Source: Niebla homalea (lineage: Eukaryota; Ascomycota; Lecanoromycetes; Lecanorales; Ramalinaceae). From it: a DNA stretch of 64,000 nt. Each line of letters opens with the position of its first letter. Position 1 is the first letter of the stretch. The stretch is from NCBI GenBank assembly GCA_019925105.1, contig JAHGAU010000002.1, forward strand, positions 1,178,001 through 1,242,000, given 5' to 3'. A model generated the notes under the pieces. The model was not told the DNA's origin. It was given only the letters and a program-made list of their open reading frames with translations, and ran no database searches. Position numbers and translations under genes: made by a program. This document shows positions 11,112 through 24,066 of this stretch, piece after piece.

Positions 11112-13577
11112 AATTGATTGATTGATTGATTGATTTATATTACGGATCTAGTTAAGTTAATTCCGGCGTTCCTTAATAATCGGCTATTAAGCCCTATTAA
11201 TAACTATAAAAACTTAATATTTATAACGTTAAAATGAAAAAACCGGTGTCCACCTAGCTTTTATTCTCGTTTTAAAGGATAAAAAGGTAAGGTTTTTCTC
11301 CTAGGAAATTATTTTCTTTTAAACCTTTTTTATATATTCTTTTTAATTAAGCTTCCTATTAATTTAAAAGTTAAAGATTTTAAAATTAGCTTCCGGTTTT
11401 ATTATAATTTTATTTAAATTTATTATAATTATTATGTTATATAGCTTTAAGTTTTTAATTATATAAATAAGTTTATATTTATATAATATAAATTAAATTC
11501 TATACGTCTTTATTTATTATAAATAAACTTTATAAGTTTACTTTGACTTTAAACAATTTATATAAATAAAAATATTATAAATAAATATTATCGATAAAAC
11601 CTTTAACTTAAACTTTCTATTCTAACTTAATTAATTGTTTAATTAACGGGCCGTTAAAAAATAAAAACAAAACAAAAAAATAAATAACTTTTAAGGGATC
11701 TTAATTATAACGGGCTTTATCAGGCTTATTTTTTATTTTAAGTTAATTTATATTATTTAATTACTTAAAAAGCTTTTAATTTATTTTATAAGGAAAAATA
11801 ATATCCTTTTTTCCCGTAAACTATATAATAATTTTTAATAATTTACCTTATCGAAAACTCCCGTAATATTTAATGAAAAAAGGCTTATTACATACTTCCT
11901 TTTATAACTTTATATTATATATACGCCGTTAATTAAACCTTTAAGGGCTATTTCTATTAATCGTTTTTTCCTTATATTTATTTATTACTCGGAAAAAAAC
12001 CTATATTCTTCTACGTAATCGTTAAGGATCTTTATAATTATTATTTTAAAAGCTTTCCTTAATATATAAAGGAATATAATTGACCTATAAACCTTTATTT
12101 CCGAATAATTTAAACTAACCGCATCTGCAAATTTGTGAACCAGCATATGAGCACTCCGAGTGCAAGCGAGTAGATTAAGCAGGTTAAGCTTATGTCCCCC
12201 CTCGCTAGGCCTCTAAGCGCTCGCGAGTATCCGGCTTGCTCGTGAGTTTCTTGGATTCTCGTGAGTTTTACTTTTTTTTTTAACTTAACGTTTTTTTAAT
12301 TAAATTACCCCCTTTAACTACCCCCCCCTTAAGGATAAATTACTAGCTACCAGGGTAACTTTTAGTTAAAAAACCTAAATCTGTAATTAATTTTAAAAAA
12401 CGTTGAATATTACGGCTTATAAGGGAGGTTACGGTTATACCCGTTGCCAAGAAAGCTTAATAAAAAAAATTTATCAAAAATAAAAACCGTTATTTTACCG
12501 TTTTAAACGTTTTTATTTTTGACTTTTTTTTACCCGCTCGGAGCGCTTATGAGTTTTCCGGGATTCTCGTGAGTAACTCGCGAGCGGTCTAAGTGAATAA
12601 ATTCCTTTTTTTTTGGCTACTCGCTCTGAGCAGGTCGCAGATTTGCTGATGCGGTTTTTTAAGGTTTTAGCCTCTTTAAACTTATAAAAGTAATAACTAA
12701 TATTAAAATAAACTTAAAATAAATACGTAAAAACCTTTTTAAATAATATTGTTATTATAAATAAAAACTTGTTTAAAATTCTATTAAGTTTAAGGGCTTC
12801 ATCTTTCTTTAATTTATTAATTACTTTAATTATTATCTTTTAAGTTATAACTCTTTTTACCGTTACCGGGTTTAAGTATATAGTACTTTTAATATTAAAT
12901 AAATTAATATCCGGCGGGGGGAAAGAAAACGCTCCTTTAAAAGCCTTGATTTTACCGTTAAAAATATTAATTATTATACCGTTAAGTTTTCTAAAAAACG
13001 GGAATTTAAAAATAAATTTAAATTTCTTACTTTATTCTTTATTATATTTTATTAACTTTTAAATATTATACAAAAATATAATTAAGTTATATATTATTAA
13101 ATAAAATTATATTTATTTAACCTTTTTAATAATTTTCTCCTTTTTTTTCTTTAAGTTTCCTTTAATTATATTAATGTCTCTTAATTTTTATATTTAATAA
13201 CTTATTTATTTAACTTGTTCACTTTTATAATTATTATTATATACTTTTCATTTTACTAAGTTTTAATTCTTTAAGACGGCTTTATTATTAAGATTATTAC
13301 GTTACTTATTTTATTGGATACCTTTATTGTCCGTTTTATAAATAAGTTGATTTACTTTTTATTTTCGAGTTAAGGAAGCCTTATTAATTAAAATATTATT
13401 CCCTCCGTTTTTATATATATTTTAACTTTCTTAACCATTTTTTATGGTTTTCTTATTAACGGTGATAATATTACGTTAACCGATTGATTTAAGGTCGTTT
13501 ATATTAATATATAATATAAGCCGTATTTTAAGTTCTCTTAAAGTTTATATATTAATATTATATTAATAATTCTTTTT
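11112..13577 (-). mobile_element. LINE-A copy 3, internally deleted and 5'-truncated
   Basis: Starts with the (AATC)n tail (plus strand gattgattgattgattgatt near 11114) followed by the conserved 3' end acggatctagttaagttaat. Only about 150 bases of the 3' end are present before the sequence jumps, near 11290, to the segment found 1.5 kb further inside the full copies (ctcctaggaaattatt, matching 27305 and 17595). The RT region follows and contains the MITE at 12118-12655. The copy stops at 13577, where LTR-B of gypsy-G2 begins; its 5' half is not found elsewhere in the window. Strongly RIP-mutated apart from the MITE. Confidence 0.85.
12118..12655. mobile_element. 538-bp MITE with terminal inverted repeats
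   Basis: The left end is ACCGCATCTGCAAATTTG, and the right end is the complement of ACCGCATCAGCAAATCTG. The homologous stretch of the full LINE at 18410-18450 reads through without the insert, so both borders are supported to within a few bases. Subterminal regions on both sides are rich in short CTCGCGAG, CTCGTGAG and GAGCGC palindromes (about 12215-12265 and 12535-12640), a common feature of transposase-binding regions in hAT-like elements. No transposase frame. The exact target duplication is ambiguous because host and element both read ACCG and CGGT at the joints. It retains CpA and TpG. Confidence 0.82.
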
Positions 13578-13793
13578 TGTTAGAGTATAAGCCCCTCTGG
13601 GGTGGTTGGAAGGTAAAGGGTGTATTACGTATAACTAAAGATATTAAAGTACAGAGGTATAAGAGTAAAGGGGCTGAAGGCCCTAATATACCTAGTCGGT
13701 AATACTTTTAGGTGCCGGATTAACCCTGGGCTTAGCCCGGGGTAGGCCCGGTAGGGCCTACTCCTAAGTTATAAATACCCTTAAACCCTGATA
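13578..13793 (-). repeat. LTR-B, 3' LTR of gypsy-G2
   Basis: A 216-bp homologue of LTR-A. On the minus strand it starts TATCAGGG (from TGTCAGGG) and ends CTCTAACA. Immediately upstream on the minus strand lies a run of G (plus strand C-run at 13797-13806), a good polypurine tract, so this is the 3' LTR of a minus-strand element. This fits the minus-strand gypsy integrase and RT at 14.7-22.9 kb. Its left neighbour is LINE-A copy 3, the host of the insertion. Confidence 0.65.
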
Positions 13794-14200
13794 TTACCCC
13801 CCCCCCTAGGAAAGGCTTGCTTTCGAGCTTATATATATGCTAAAAGGAAAAAAAATTTTGAACTCAAAAATCACCCTTCTTACCCGTTACTGATTGGCCG
13901 GGTAACTGAAATAAGGTCCGGTTACCACCTAGTTCACCCGTTACTGGCTGGCCGGGTAAGTAATGTGAAAGTTATAGATTACCCAGCTTACCCGTCACTG
14001 ATTAGCCGGGGAAGTAATATAAGAATTATAGGGGTAATATCGTGGCGGTGGCCGGATAACTGGTGTGAATATATAGGGGTAAAATCGTGGCGGTAGCCCT
14101 ATAATAAGCCCTGAAACGCGATTTCGTTTAAGGGGTTTTGGGGTAGGTATTGTTTTTTTGCGATTTACCCCCCTTTTAAAATATTTTTTTAGTTTTCTTA
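13794..14200 (-). repeat. gypsy-G2 3' untranslated region with two tandem repeat sets
   Basis: Next to the C-run are three imperfect 50-60 bp repeats at about 13878-14037. Each is built around TTACCCGTTACTGATTGGCC with GGGTAA, itself an imperfect palindrome. Two further units follow, aggggtaatatcgtggcggt near 14030 and aggggtaaaatcgtggcggt near 14078. The block is GC-richer and only lightly RIP-mutated. A minus-strand reading frame of about 70 residues crosses it, but its sequence only reflects the repeats. Confidence 0.6.
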
Positions 14201-16054
14201 CTTTACACATTAAATTTACATTAATAAAGGGGCGTATAGTTTATATAGGTAAGTAATATTAATAATAATCGCTTAATAACTTTAAGGAGCTATAAGGCCG
14301 TTTTAAAGGGCCCTTAAGCCTAATAAAAACGTAATATATAGCTTATAATATTAAATTTTAAGCCCGGAAAAATTATTATTTAACTTAAATATTTAGGATA
14401 GCCCTTAAAGGCTACTTAAAGTGTAACAATATTAAGTGGATCTCCGGGTTATAATCTGGGCTTATCCGGGTACTTTTTATAAAAAACTTTAATTAATCCT
14501 TAAATATAAAGGAATTCTTTTACGTTAATATAGTATTAAGTATTATCCGGGGGTAAGTTTACTTATTTAACTTTATATTATAGCCTTTATTTTTGGTTAA
14601 TACGTTAAGAATTAAGAATTTCTTTAAGTTTTTACACCTTAATACCCTTTTTATCTACGATAACGGGTTTAAAAGGTAAATTAATTTATCCCGGTAAAAA
14701 TAATTTCTCTTTAATCGGGATACGGGTTAAATTATTTATATAGAAGGTAAAGTAAACTTAAAAAGTATTTAAGACGTTTAATTTATAAAAGGAATAATAT
14801 TATTTAAGGATAATATAGGGACTTAAACGATTATAATTAAGCTTTTTATTAAGCCGATTAATTATTAAATACTTAAAATTTATATAAACCTTATTATTAA
14901 TTTTAAACTTTACGTTTTTACGTTAATAATTAATTTACTTAAACGTTTTATTTTAAGCTTTATTAAGATTAAAACGAGCGATATTAAGAATTTCTTATAT
15001 AGTTTTATTAATATCGGTGACTTCCTTAATTTAAAATTATTTATAACTAATAACGTATTTAATATTATTAAGCCCGAATAATATTTTTAAATAAAAGTTT
15101 TGATTAAAATAAAAAACCATTATCTTAATTAATCGATTTAAGTTATTATTATCCGTAAATTTTATTATTAATAATTATCGCACTTAATTATTTTATAAGT
15201 AATTTACATAAGTCCGGAGTCTTTATCTTACCTTTTAATTAATTCCTTTAATTTAATTATTACTTTTAACGGATTGAGGGATTTAAGTTCGGGGTTAATT
15301 TTAAATTAATATAGTAAAGAACGCTACATTTTATTAATAAATTAAGGGCTATAATTTAAAATAATATTATTTAAAAAGCCGTAATACTTAAATATTTCCT
15401 TAATAAAGAATTAAGTTATTTTTTTAATAAAGGTCTTTTCCTTTTTAACATAATAAAGGATTTAATATTAACCTTTAAATAATATATAAATTACGCTAAA
15501 AATAGCGTTTATACCTTTATACTTAAGTAATTTTATAATAAAGTTAATTAAGAAATTAGTTTATTTTTATTCCAGGATTTTTAATTAATAAAATAAATTT
15601 ACGGACTTTTATTATAAAACCTTAAATTAAAAATAAATATTATAATTTAAAATATAACGGTTAATATCGTCTTATAAAGTAAGTTAAAAGAACTACCGGG
15701 AAGTAAATTTAATCGTACGATCCCGGCCGAAATAATTATTAATTTATTTATTATAGATATACTTTCAGATATCCATAATAAGCGGCGTTAATACTTATAA
15801 TTTACTTTTATTAATAAGGATATCGGATTAAACCTTAATACGGATTAAAGGTATATTTTTAAAATTAAATAATTTATCTTTTATAATTGCTTTTTTAAAC
15901 TTTATTAAGCCCTTATCGGTACGGTTAACTTTACGGATTTATTTATAAAACCCGAGTTCTTTAAGTATTAGATAGGTTGGTACCCGTACTATTTCCCCCT
16001 TATTTAAAGTTAAAACCTTAAAATATTCGGGAAATAAAACGGTTTAAAATTAAT
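14201..16054 (-). pseudogene. gypsy-G2 integrase region, RIP-inactivated
   Basis: On the minus strand the translation follows a Ty3/gypsy integrase. A block near 15530-15590 reads F-I-I-K-L-L-K-Y-K-G-I-N-A-I-F (usual family pattern D-F-V-x-x-L-P-K-S-x-G-Y-D-A-I). A block near 15330-15390 reads Y-Y-G-F-L-N-N-I-I-S-N-Y with F-I-N-K further on (usual H-G-L-P-x-x-I-V-S-D-R-G-x-Q-F), and a P-N-L-N-P block follows. Several catalytic Asp codons are now Asn, as RIP would give, and many stops are present. The reading is split from the RT at 22.4-22.9 kb by the LINE at 16068-21847. The region below about 14700 is less readable. Confidence 0.7.
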
Positions 16055-16067
16055 CCTTAACCCTATT
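16055..16067. repeat. Target duplication of LINE-A copy 4 (left)
   Basis: CCTTAACCCTATT occurs here and at 21848-21860, directly outside the LINE tail and the LINE 5' end. This 13-bp repeat fixes both ends of the element. Confidence 0.9.
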
Positions 16068-19000
16068 GATTGATTGATTGATTGATTTATACTACGGATC
16101 TAGCTAAGCTAATTCCGGCGTTCTTTAATATTCAGCTATTTAGCCTTATTAATAACCGTAAAAAAACCCGATATCCATAATATTAAGAATAAAAACCGGT
16201 ATCTACCCAGCCTTTACTTACGTTTTAAGGATTAAGAGCATTTACGGCCGTTTAGAAAGTAAGAATTTATTTATATGTTTTTTTAAGAAAACCTATAATA
16301 TTACGATTAAATTTATTTAAAAGTTACCTTTAAACTTTTATTTTTTCCGTTATTTTACGGGTTTATTTAATATTAAGATTTTAAAATTCCGATTATATTA
16401 TTAAATATCTTCATTAATACGTATATTATTATTATTTTATTTATATAATTTTATTAATTAATATAGTATCGTTTTTTATGCCGCTCCGGTATTTATAGCC
16501 CCCTTAGCCCTTTATTAAGTATAGTTTTTCCGTTATTATTTTTTATTTTTAAGTTAATAACGAGGTTTCTTAATTAAGTCTTTAATTACTTTATTTATTT
16601 CTTTAGTTAAATTAAACTATAATAATAAGCCCGTAATTATTATAAATTTAACGATTATTTTAATACCCTTTTTATTAATAAGTATTTAATAATAATCGTT
16701 AATTCTTTATTTTTTTTAATTAATCCCGGTTTAAGCTCCTTAAATAATAAATAGGAAATTAATATATATATAACGTTTTATTTTCATTATTTATACTTAT
16801 AATTAACGTTAATCCGGTTATTAATATATACGATAAAAAGGAAATAAATTAAACTGTTTTTATTTATCCAGAGTTAAATTATTAACGCGTTATTACCTTT
16901 CTTTATAATCCCGTAATACCGGAAATATTTATTAATAATCTTATTATTATTTAACGTTAAATATTATTATTTTTAAAAAATTAATTTTCTATATTTACGT
17001 TAACGTTTTATTTACCTCTTTATAATCTATAAGGTAATTATTATTAACTTTACCTTTATAGCCTTTTTTTTTTTTTTTTTTTCCGCCGTTTTTATTTTAA
17101 ATAAGAATTTATATACTTTTACGTTAACTTTTTAAACGTAAATTAAATCAACCTTTTTTTTTGGTTTATTCCAGTTTAACTTTCGTAAAAGGGATAAGTA
17201 CCGTTTTTTTATGCTTTTTTATTTAAGGCTTCTTATAGTTCTAGTGAATACGTTTATTTTTTATTAATATAATTAAGTTTATACCCCTTTTAAGCCTTAT
17301 TTAAATAATTATTTAATTTAGGATTAATTTTATTAATAATATAAAAACTTCGGATTTTAATACCGGGATAAAAGTCACTTTATATATTTTACTTATTATT
17401 TTTAAGTATCGGTTTTAAATCTTTTATAATTATTAAATAAGCTCTTTCTTATATTTAAACGTACCTTTAAGTATATATTAAATAATTATTATATATATTA
17501 TTATAAGCTTTATAACCGTTTAATAAACGGTTTTAACCTTTATAAAATAACTTTTTACGTCGATATTATAAAATAAATAAAACCTTTTTTTTTTATAAAA
17601 TTATTTTCTTTTAAACCTTTCTTATATAATCTTTTTAATTTAATTTTTATTAATTTATAAGTTAAATACCTTAATATTAATTTCCGGTTTTATTATTATA
17701 TTATTTAAGTTTATTATAATTATTATATTATATAGCTTTAAGCTTTTTATTATATAGATAAGCTTATATTTATACGGGATAAATTAGGCCCTATATATTT
17801 TTATTTATTATAAATAAACTTTATAAGTTTATTTTAACTTTAAATAATTTATATAAGTAAACGTATTATAAATTAAAAGGTAAATATTATTAATAAAGCT
17901 TTTTACTTAAATTTTTTATTTTAACTTTATTAAGTTTTCAATAAATAAGCCGTTAAAAAATAAGAATAAAATTAAAAAGATAAGTAACCTTTAAGGAATC
18001 CTTATTATTACGGGTTTTATTATATTTATCTTTTATTTTAAATTAATTAACGTTATTTAATTACTTAAAAAACTTTCTATTTAATTTATAAAGAAAAATA
18101 AAATTTTTTTTCCCCGTAAATTATATAGTAACCTTTAATAATTTATTTTATCGAACGTTTTTATAATATTCAAGGAAAGAAGACTTATAACGTATTTTTT
18201 CTTATAATTTTATACCATATATATATTATTAATTAAGCATTTAAGAGTTATTTTTATTGACCGTCCTTTTTTTATTTTTATTTATTAATTAAGGAATAGC
18301 TTATATTCTTTTATATAATTACTTAAAATCTTCATAATTATTATCTTTAAAGTTTTTTTTAATATATAAAAAAGTATTATAAATCTATATAATTTTACTT
18401 TTGAATAATTTAACTTAACCGGCTTTTTAAGGATAATCGTTTTAGCCTCCTTAAATTTATAAAAATAATATTTTATATTGAAATAAACTTAAAATAGATA
18501 AATAAAGACCTCTTTAAATAATAACGTTATTATAGATAAGAACTTATTTAATATACCGTTAAGTTTAAAGATTTTATTCCTCTTTGGTTTATTAATTATT
18601 TTAATTATTATTTCTTAAGTTATTATTTTATTTATTATCATTAATTTAAGATATACCATACCGTCGATATTTATTAAGTTAACTTCCGGTAACGGGGAAA
18701 AGAACGCCTTTTTAAAAGCCTTAATTTTACCGTTAAAGGTATTTATTACCGTACCGTTTAATCTTTTTAAGGGTAAAAACTTAAAGATAAATTTAAGTTT
18801 TTTACTTTATTCTTTATTATATTTTATTAACTTTTAAATATTATAAAGGGAAACCGTTAAATTATATATTATAGCCCAGAAATACGTTTATTTAACCTTC
18901 CGGATAATTCTTTTTTTTTAAGCTTCCTTTAACCGTTAAAGCGTCTCCCGGTTTTTATATTTAATAATTTATTTTATAAGCGTTTTTACCTTTATAATTG

Positions 19001-21847
19001 TTTTTATATATTTTTTATTTTAATAAATTTTAACTTTTTAAAACGGCTTTATTATTAAGATTATAACGTTAATTATTTTATTTAAAGCTTTTATTATCCG
19101 CTTTATAAAACGGTTAATTTATTTTTTATTATTAAGTTAAAAAAGCTTTATTAATTAAAATATTATTTTTATCATTTTTATAAATATTTTAATTTCTTTA
19201 ATTATTTTTTACGCTTATTTAAACGGTAAAGGCGGAGTTATATTAATGGATTAATTTGAAATTATTTATATCGGGATGTAATTTAAATCGTATTTTAGGT
19301 CCTTTTAAGGTCCATATATTATAATTAAATTAATAATATCTTCCGAGCTGAATATTAAGTTAATTATAATTTTAAATTTACGGCTTTTTTATATAATAGT
19401 TTCTTTTAATATTAATAACGTAAAGTTAAACTATATAATAATTATTAATAATTCCTTAAATTTAATATAATTAATCGTATAATCGTTTTTATTTTATTAA
19501 ACGTAATAAAAATTAAAGTTTTTTATTAAGAAGTTCTTATTAAATACGATTATAATATTCTTAAGTAATAAGATTATAAAAGGTTTTTTCTTATTAACCG
19601 GTAGCGGATTATACGTATTATAAATATTTAAATTACCCTTAATATCCTTTTCTTATATAATCCGGAGTATATATAGGTTCTTTCCGTAATAAATAATATT
19701 TTAATTATCTATATTTAACCTTTTATTAATAAAGAAATATATCTATGTTATTTTATTATCCTTAAAAATTAAATAAAAATTATTTCCCGGGTTAATTAAA
19801 AAGCAAATATATGGATTATATAATAATTTTTATATCATTATAATATTAATATCTTTTTTTTCCTTAAATCTAAATATTAATATTATAGCTTTAATTACTT
19901 TTTTATATACGTTATATTATATTATCCTTAAAAGCGTAAATATATTAAATATTAATATCCGTCGGGTTTTTTTTATTAACTTTTATTTATATAAACGGTT
20001 TTTCCTTAAAATTAAACGTTATTTATTTTAATCTTCTTATTATAATAATAAGCCTGGTCGAGTAATTAACCTTAAAGGTTAATATTATTATAAACTTCCT
20101 TTTCTTTATATTATTGGTTATTACGTTTTACCTTTTTTTATTTAATAAACTCCATTTATATTTTAGAACCGTTTTTAATTACTTTATCGGTTTAAGTTTA
20201 TATAAGTTATAATATTAAATTTTAACCGTTATCTTAATTTTCTTACGTTAAATCTCCTTTATTCTTATTGTATATTATAAGTTTTACGTTAAATAATAAT
20301 TATTATTATATATTACGTATTTTAAGGTATTCTTTATTAGGTTTTTTATTATTAAACTAGCGTATTTATATATATTATACTTTTTAATATATATTATATA
20401 CTTTATACTATTAAAGTACCTCGTAATAATATATTTATACCCTTAATATTTAAAGTATTAATAAATATCCGCTATCCGGTCTTAAGGTTTCATTAATTTA
20501 AGGGACTTACCCTTTATTACCCCTTTATTAAGGATATTATTATATATCCTTATTAACGTTATACTTAAGATAATTATAAAGTATTTCTTTATATAATTAA
20601 AAACGTTTAACCTTTTTATTAAAAAAAAAGATTATAATTAACGATCTTTAATTTAAGGTAGAAAACCGTATTCTCCTTTTTTATCCGTTTTAAAATAACT
20701 TCCTTTTCCTTCCTTATAAACTTTATTAAATATATCTTATTTACCGTAATAATAAAGGATTACTTTAATACCTTTATTATCTTATACCCTTTTTACCGGT
20801 TTATCCCTTTAATTTCTTTAACCTTTCTTTCGCTTTTAATAAGGCTATATTAAGGAAAATATTTCCGCTTTATAACTTATATACCGTAATAATTTATTCT
20901 ATTAATAACTTTTTTATTACCTTAAACGTTTTTATTAATTATAACGGATTCACTTTTACCGTTATGCTTTTTTCCTTTTTATCTAATAATTATACGGTTA
21001 TTATCCTTATCTTCCTTAATATTACCGTTTTCTTTTTTACTTTTATTTCCTTTACCGTTAACGTTAACGTTACTTTTATAGTTTTTATTATTTAACTTAT
21101 CTCTGCTCCCTTCTTTAAAGCCTCCCTTATTATTCTTTTACTTTATACGTATCCTTTTTATCTTTTTTCGTTTTCGTCCGCCGGTATTTTTATTATCGTT
21201 TTTTAAACTTTATATAACCTTTTTAATTCCTTTAAACTTCTCCCCGTATTTACGTAAAAGTTTTTTACTCTTTATAGCCCGATTTATAATATCGGTTAGG
21301 TTTTTAACGTAATATTTTTCCATATAATTATAAGGAGGCCTTTTAACGTCCTTATTGTTTCCTTTTTTTTTACTTTTTCCCCGTATATTTAATAATTATT
21401 TTTTTTATAGCTTATTTTTATTTACTTAATATTTCTTTATTTTTACCTAACTTTTTCTTAATTTATATATATTTAATAAAGCCTTTTACGCCTCCGTTTA
21501 CCCCTTATCCGTCCTTATATATTATTTTTATCCTTTTTATTCTTTATTTATTATTCTTTATAATAATATTTTTACGCGTTATATACATCCCTTTATGCGT
21601 ATTTTATTAACTATAAGCTCCTTATTCAATTTAAAACTTTTTTATCTTATATTTATCGTATTATTTATACGATTTATTACCGTTCTTATTAACCTGGACC
21701 GCTTACCCTTCCTCCCTTTTTACCTTTATTATTATTCCGCTTCCGCTTATCGTATTTAAGGTATTATCCTTATTATTACTTAAGTTATATACGTGTGTAT
21801 CGTTTCTGACCTCTGGGGTCCCGTTGTTCGTCGCCATCAGATTTTTC
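16068..21847 (-). mobile_element. LINE-A copy 4, full-length non-LTR retrotransposon
   Basis: A 5780-bp copy read on the minus strand. The 5' end is at 21847, the ATG complement at 21834-21836, and the 3' end is five AATC units at 16068. It is framed by a 13-bp target duplication (16055-16067 and 21848-21860) and is inserted in gypsy-G2. By comparison with the other copies, ORF1 occupies roughly the first kilobase after the start, the endonuclease the next part, and the RT about 17700-18800, with the linker block near 18555-18605. All frames are broken by RIP. The 3' kilobase (16300-17600) would hold the C-terminal end of ORF2; no RNase H motif could be confirmed. Confidence 0.93.
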
Positions 21848-21860
21848 CCTTAACCCTATT

Positions 21861-23646
21861 ATCGTTATCGCCTTATAATTAATAATTAAGTATTTAAATA
21901 AAAATACTAACCTTATTATTTTATTTACCCGGGCGGTAAATAACCTTAGAATTAAACTTAAAAAGGATATTTTAGTATTTAATTTAAAGTTTAATTAGCT
22001 TTTAATTTTTAATAAAATAGTTTAAGGCTTAATTATTATTAAAAATTTAAAAGGGCTTTTTTATTATTTTTAGTTTAAGCCGTTAATTCTTTAGGTACGG
22101 ATAATAACGAAAAGCTTTTTATTATAGATATTATAATTATACTTAACCGGTAATGTACTCTTAAAGTAATAGGCTATTAAATATAACTCCCCGGCCTTAT
22201 CGTAATAAAAGAAAACACTGCCGGAAACGTAATCGAAAAAGTCCGTTTTAAAATCGTTTCTCTATTAAGATTATAATAAGTTAATATAAGGGCCGTGATA
22301 AAAACTTCCTGAAATATAATATAAACCTTTTAATATTATGGCAATTATAGGTATGAATTTCCCTTTTTAATAAGCTTTAAAAAAGGCTTTATTATTTTAA
22401 AGAATTAAGGGATAAATCTTCAATAGAAGTTATAGAAACCGATAAATCCTTAAAAGGCCTTAAGGTTTATAAAAACCGGTTAATCCTTAATCTTATTTAC
22501 TTTATTGGGGTTTACTTTTAGACCGTTAATAATAAGAATAAAACTTAGAAACCTAATTTATTATACTTTAAATTTATACTTCCGGATGTTTACTTATAGG
22601 CCGGCGTTACGTAAACGCTTTAATATTAAGTATATATATTAAGTATATTCTTTTCTAATAGCGTTATATATTATAATATTATTTAAGTAAGTTTAAAAAA
22701 AAACATTTAAATAATTAAATAGAATTTTATTTATATATTATTAATATAAGGCGGGATTATTAATTAAGCCGAAAAATATAACTTAATCCTTAAAAACGTT
22801 TAACGAAGTAATAAATATTATAAAGTTTTTACTCTCCGGATATATACGGAGCTTATTAAAGGCCGCGATAATATTTAAGCGTATAATCTATTAATAGTAA
22901 GTGACTTAAAATAATATTTCTTTTATTAAAAGAATAAAGTATCGATTCCTTTTAATAATAACGTTAATATTATAGTAATCTATATATAATTATAAATCGC
23001 CGTTAAACTTAAGGGTAAAAAGGATAAAGGATCTATAAAGGGCTTTATTAAGCTTAATAAATCTTTTTTCTAAGTTTTTAATAATATATTTTTTTTAATT
23101 TTTAAAACTTATAATTTAAAAGCGGATAAATATAATTCCGGAAAAGAATCCCTTTAAAGGTTAAGTTAATCTTATAATTATAATTTTTATATAAAGGTAA
23201 CTTATTTACCGTTATATAATTAAAGATATCCTTAAAATTATAATATTCCGCTAGAAGTTTAACCGTAATCTTATTTATAAAGGCCGCTTTCTCCGTAAAG
23301 TTATCTTTATAAGTTATTATAATTAAGATATTAATTAAAGTATTATTAAGGAAATTTAAGTAATTATTTGAATCCGTTATTAAAGTATAAAAGGTTTTAA
23401 TCCCTTTTTCCTTTTAGGTCCTTATAATAATATGGAAGGCCGCCGTATCAATAACTTTAATTAAGAAAAGTTTTTCTTCCTTAATAAGCTCTAGAAAAGG
23501 AAGATTCTTTAATGGTTTTTTTTCTTTTCCTGGGGCTTTTATAATTTTAATCTTTTACTTTCTGGGAGTATATTTAAGGCTTAATAAGTTAAAGTCATAA
23601 TCTGAAGGAACTCCGGAATAAGTTTCGCGTTTTAATAATTAGCCTT
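21861..23646 (-). pseudogene. gypsy-G2 reverse transcriptase region, RIP-inactivated
   Basis: The minus strand gives a clear Ty3/gypsy RT. The active-site box reads T-Y-L-N-N-I-I-I-Y at 22663-22691, where the family has Y-L-D-D; both Asp codons have become Asn by G-to-A change. Downstream come L-x-L-K-R-L-R-N-A-G-L and F-K-V-Q (the usual E-x-x-L-R-x-A-G-L and K-C-E-F boxes), I-N-G-L-K-V-N-P-N-K-V, and G-F-I-G-F-Y-N-F-Y-R-R-F-I-P near 22410-22450. RNase H would run from about 22350 to 21861 and on through the LINE insertion. Upstream parts (23000-23640) should hold the RT N-terminus, protease and gag but are only partly readable. Confidence 0.85.
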
Positions 23647-24010
23647 TGTCAGGGAAAAAGACGAAGTGCAGGTATTGAGGGTGGAGTGGTAACTGCCTGG
23701 ATTGCAACTATGAACGGTGTTGCTAATTATATGGGTACGCGCCAAGTATATATAGCCTGAAGCCCCTGCGCTATGCCTATCTTGGTATCTGTATTGCTTA
23801 TACGTAATAAGTGCCCACAAAAAAGAAAAAGCCGACGCTTACGTTGGATTATCCATCACAAAACACCATGAATATTAATAGCCTCGGTAGTAAAGGTGAC
23901 TTAGAGTAAGCCCCGAGTATAAAGATTATATTAATTGGATATATAGTTATTGAGCCGTAAGGTAGGGTAGACGGTAACGAGAACCGAATGGGACCGTAAA
24001 ATAACGAAAA
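23647..24010 (-). mobile_element. Diverged relative of the TRIM family, partial
   Basis: A block starting TGTCAGGG at 23647 and ending GCCCACA at 23819 (173 bp) has LTR-like ends and contains gagtggtaactgcctg, which matches the complement of the TRIM-1 LTR (caggcagttaccactc). The following bases (gaaaaagccgacg at 23825 and ggtgacttagagtaagcccc near 23900) resemble the complement of the TRIM-1 interior near its 3' end. So this looks like the 3' LTR and adjoining interior of a minus-strand member. I find no second LTR, so the copy is truncated or its partner is too decayed. Mostly free of RIP. Confidence 0.5.
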
Positions 24011-24066
24011 TAAAAAAGGTTAATAAAAAAACGAAAATGGTAATAATATAATTATTACTTAAAACT

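Noticed and set aside
1883..13793. LTR-A and LTR-B as the two ends of one element
   Set aside because: Both adjoin LINE sequence on the inner side and no 5-bp duplication matches (TATAA against TTACC); they fit better as ends of two separate minus-strand gypsy copies.
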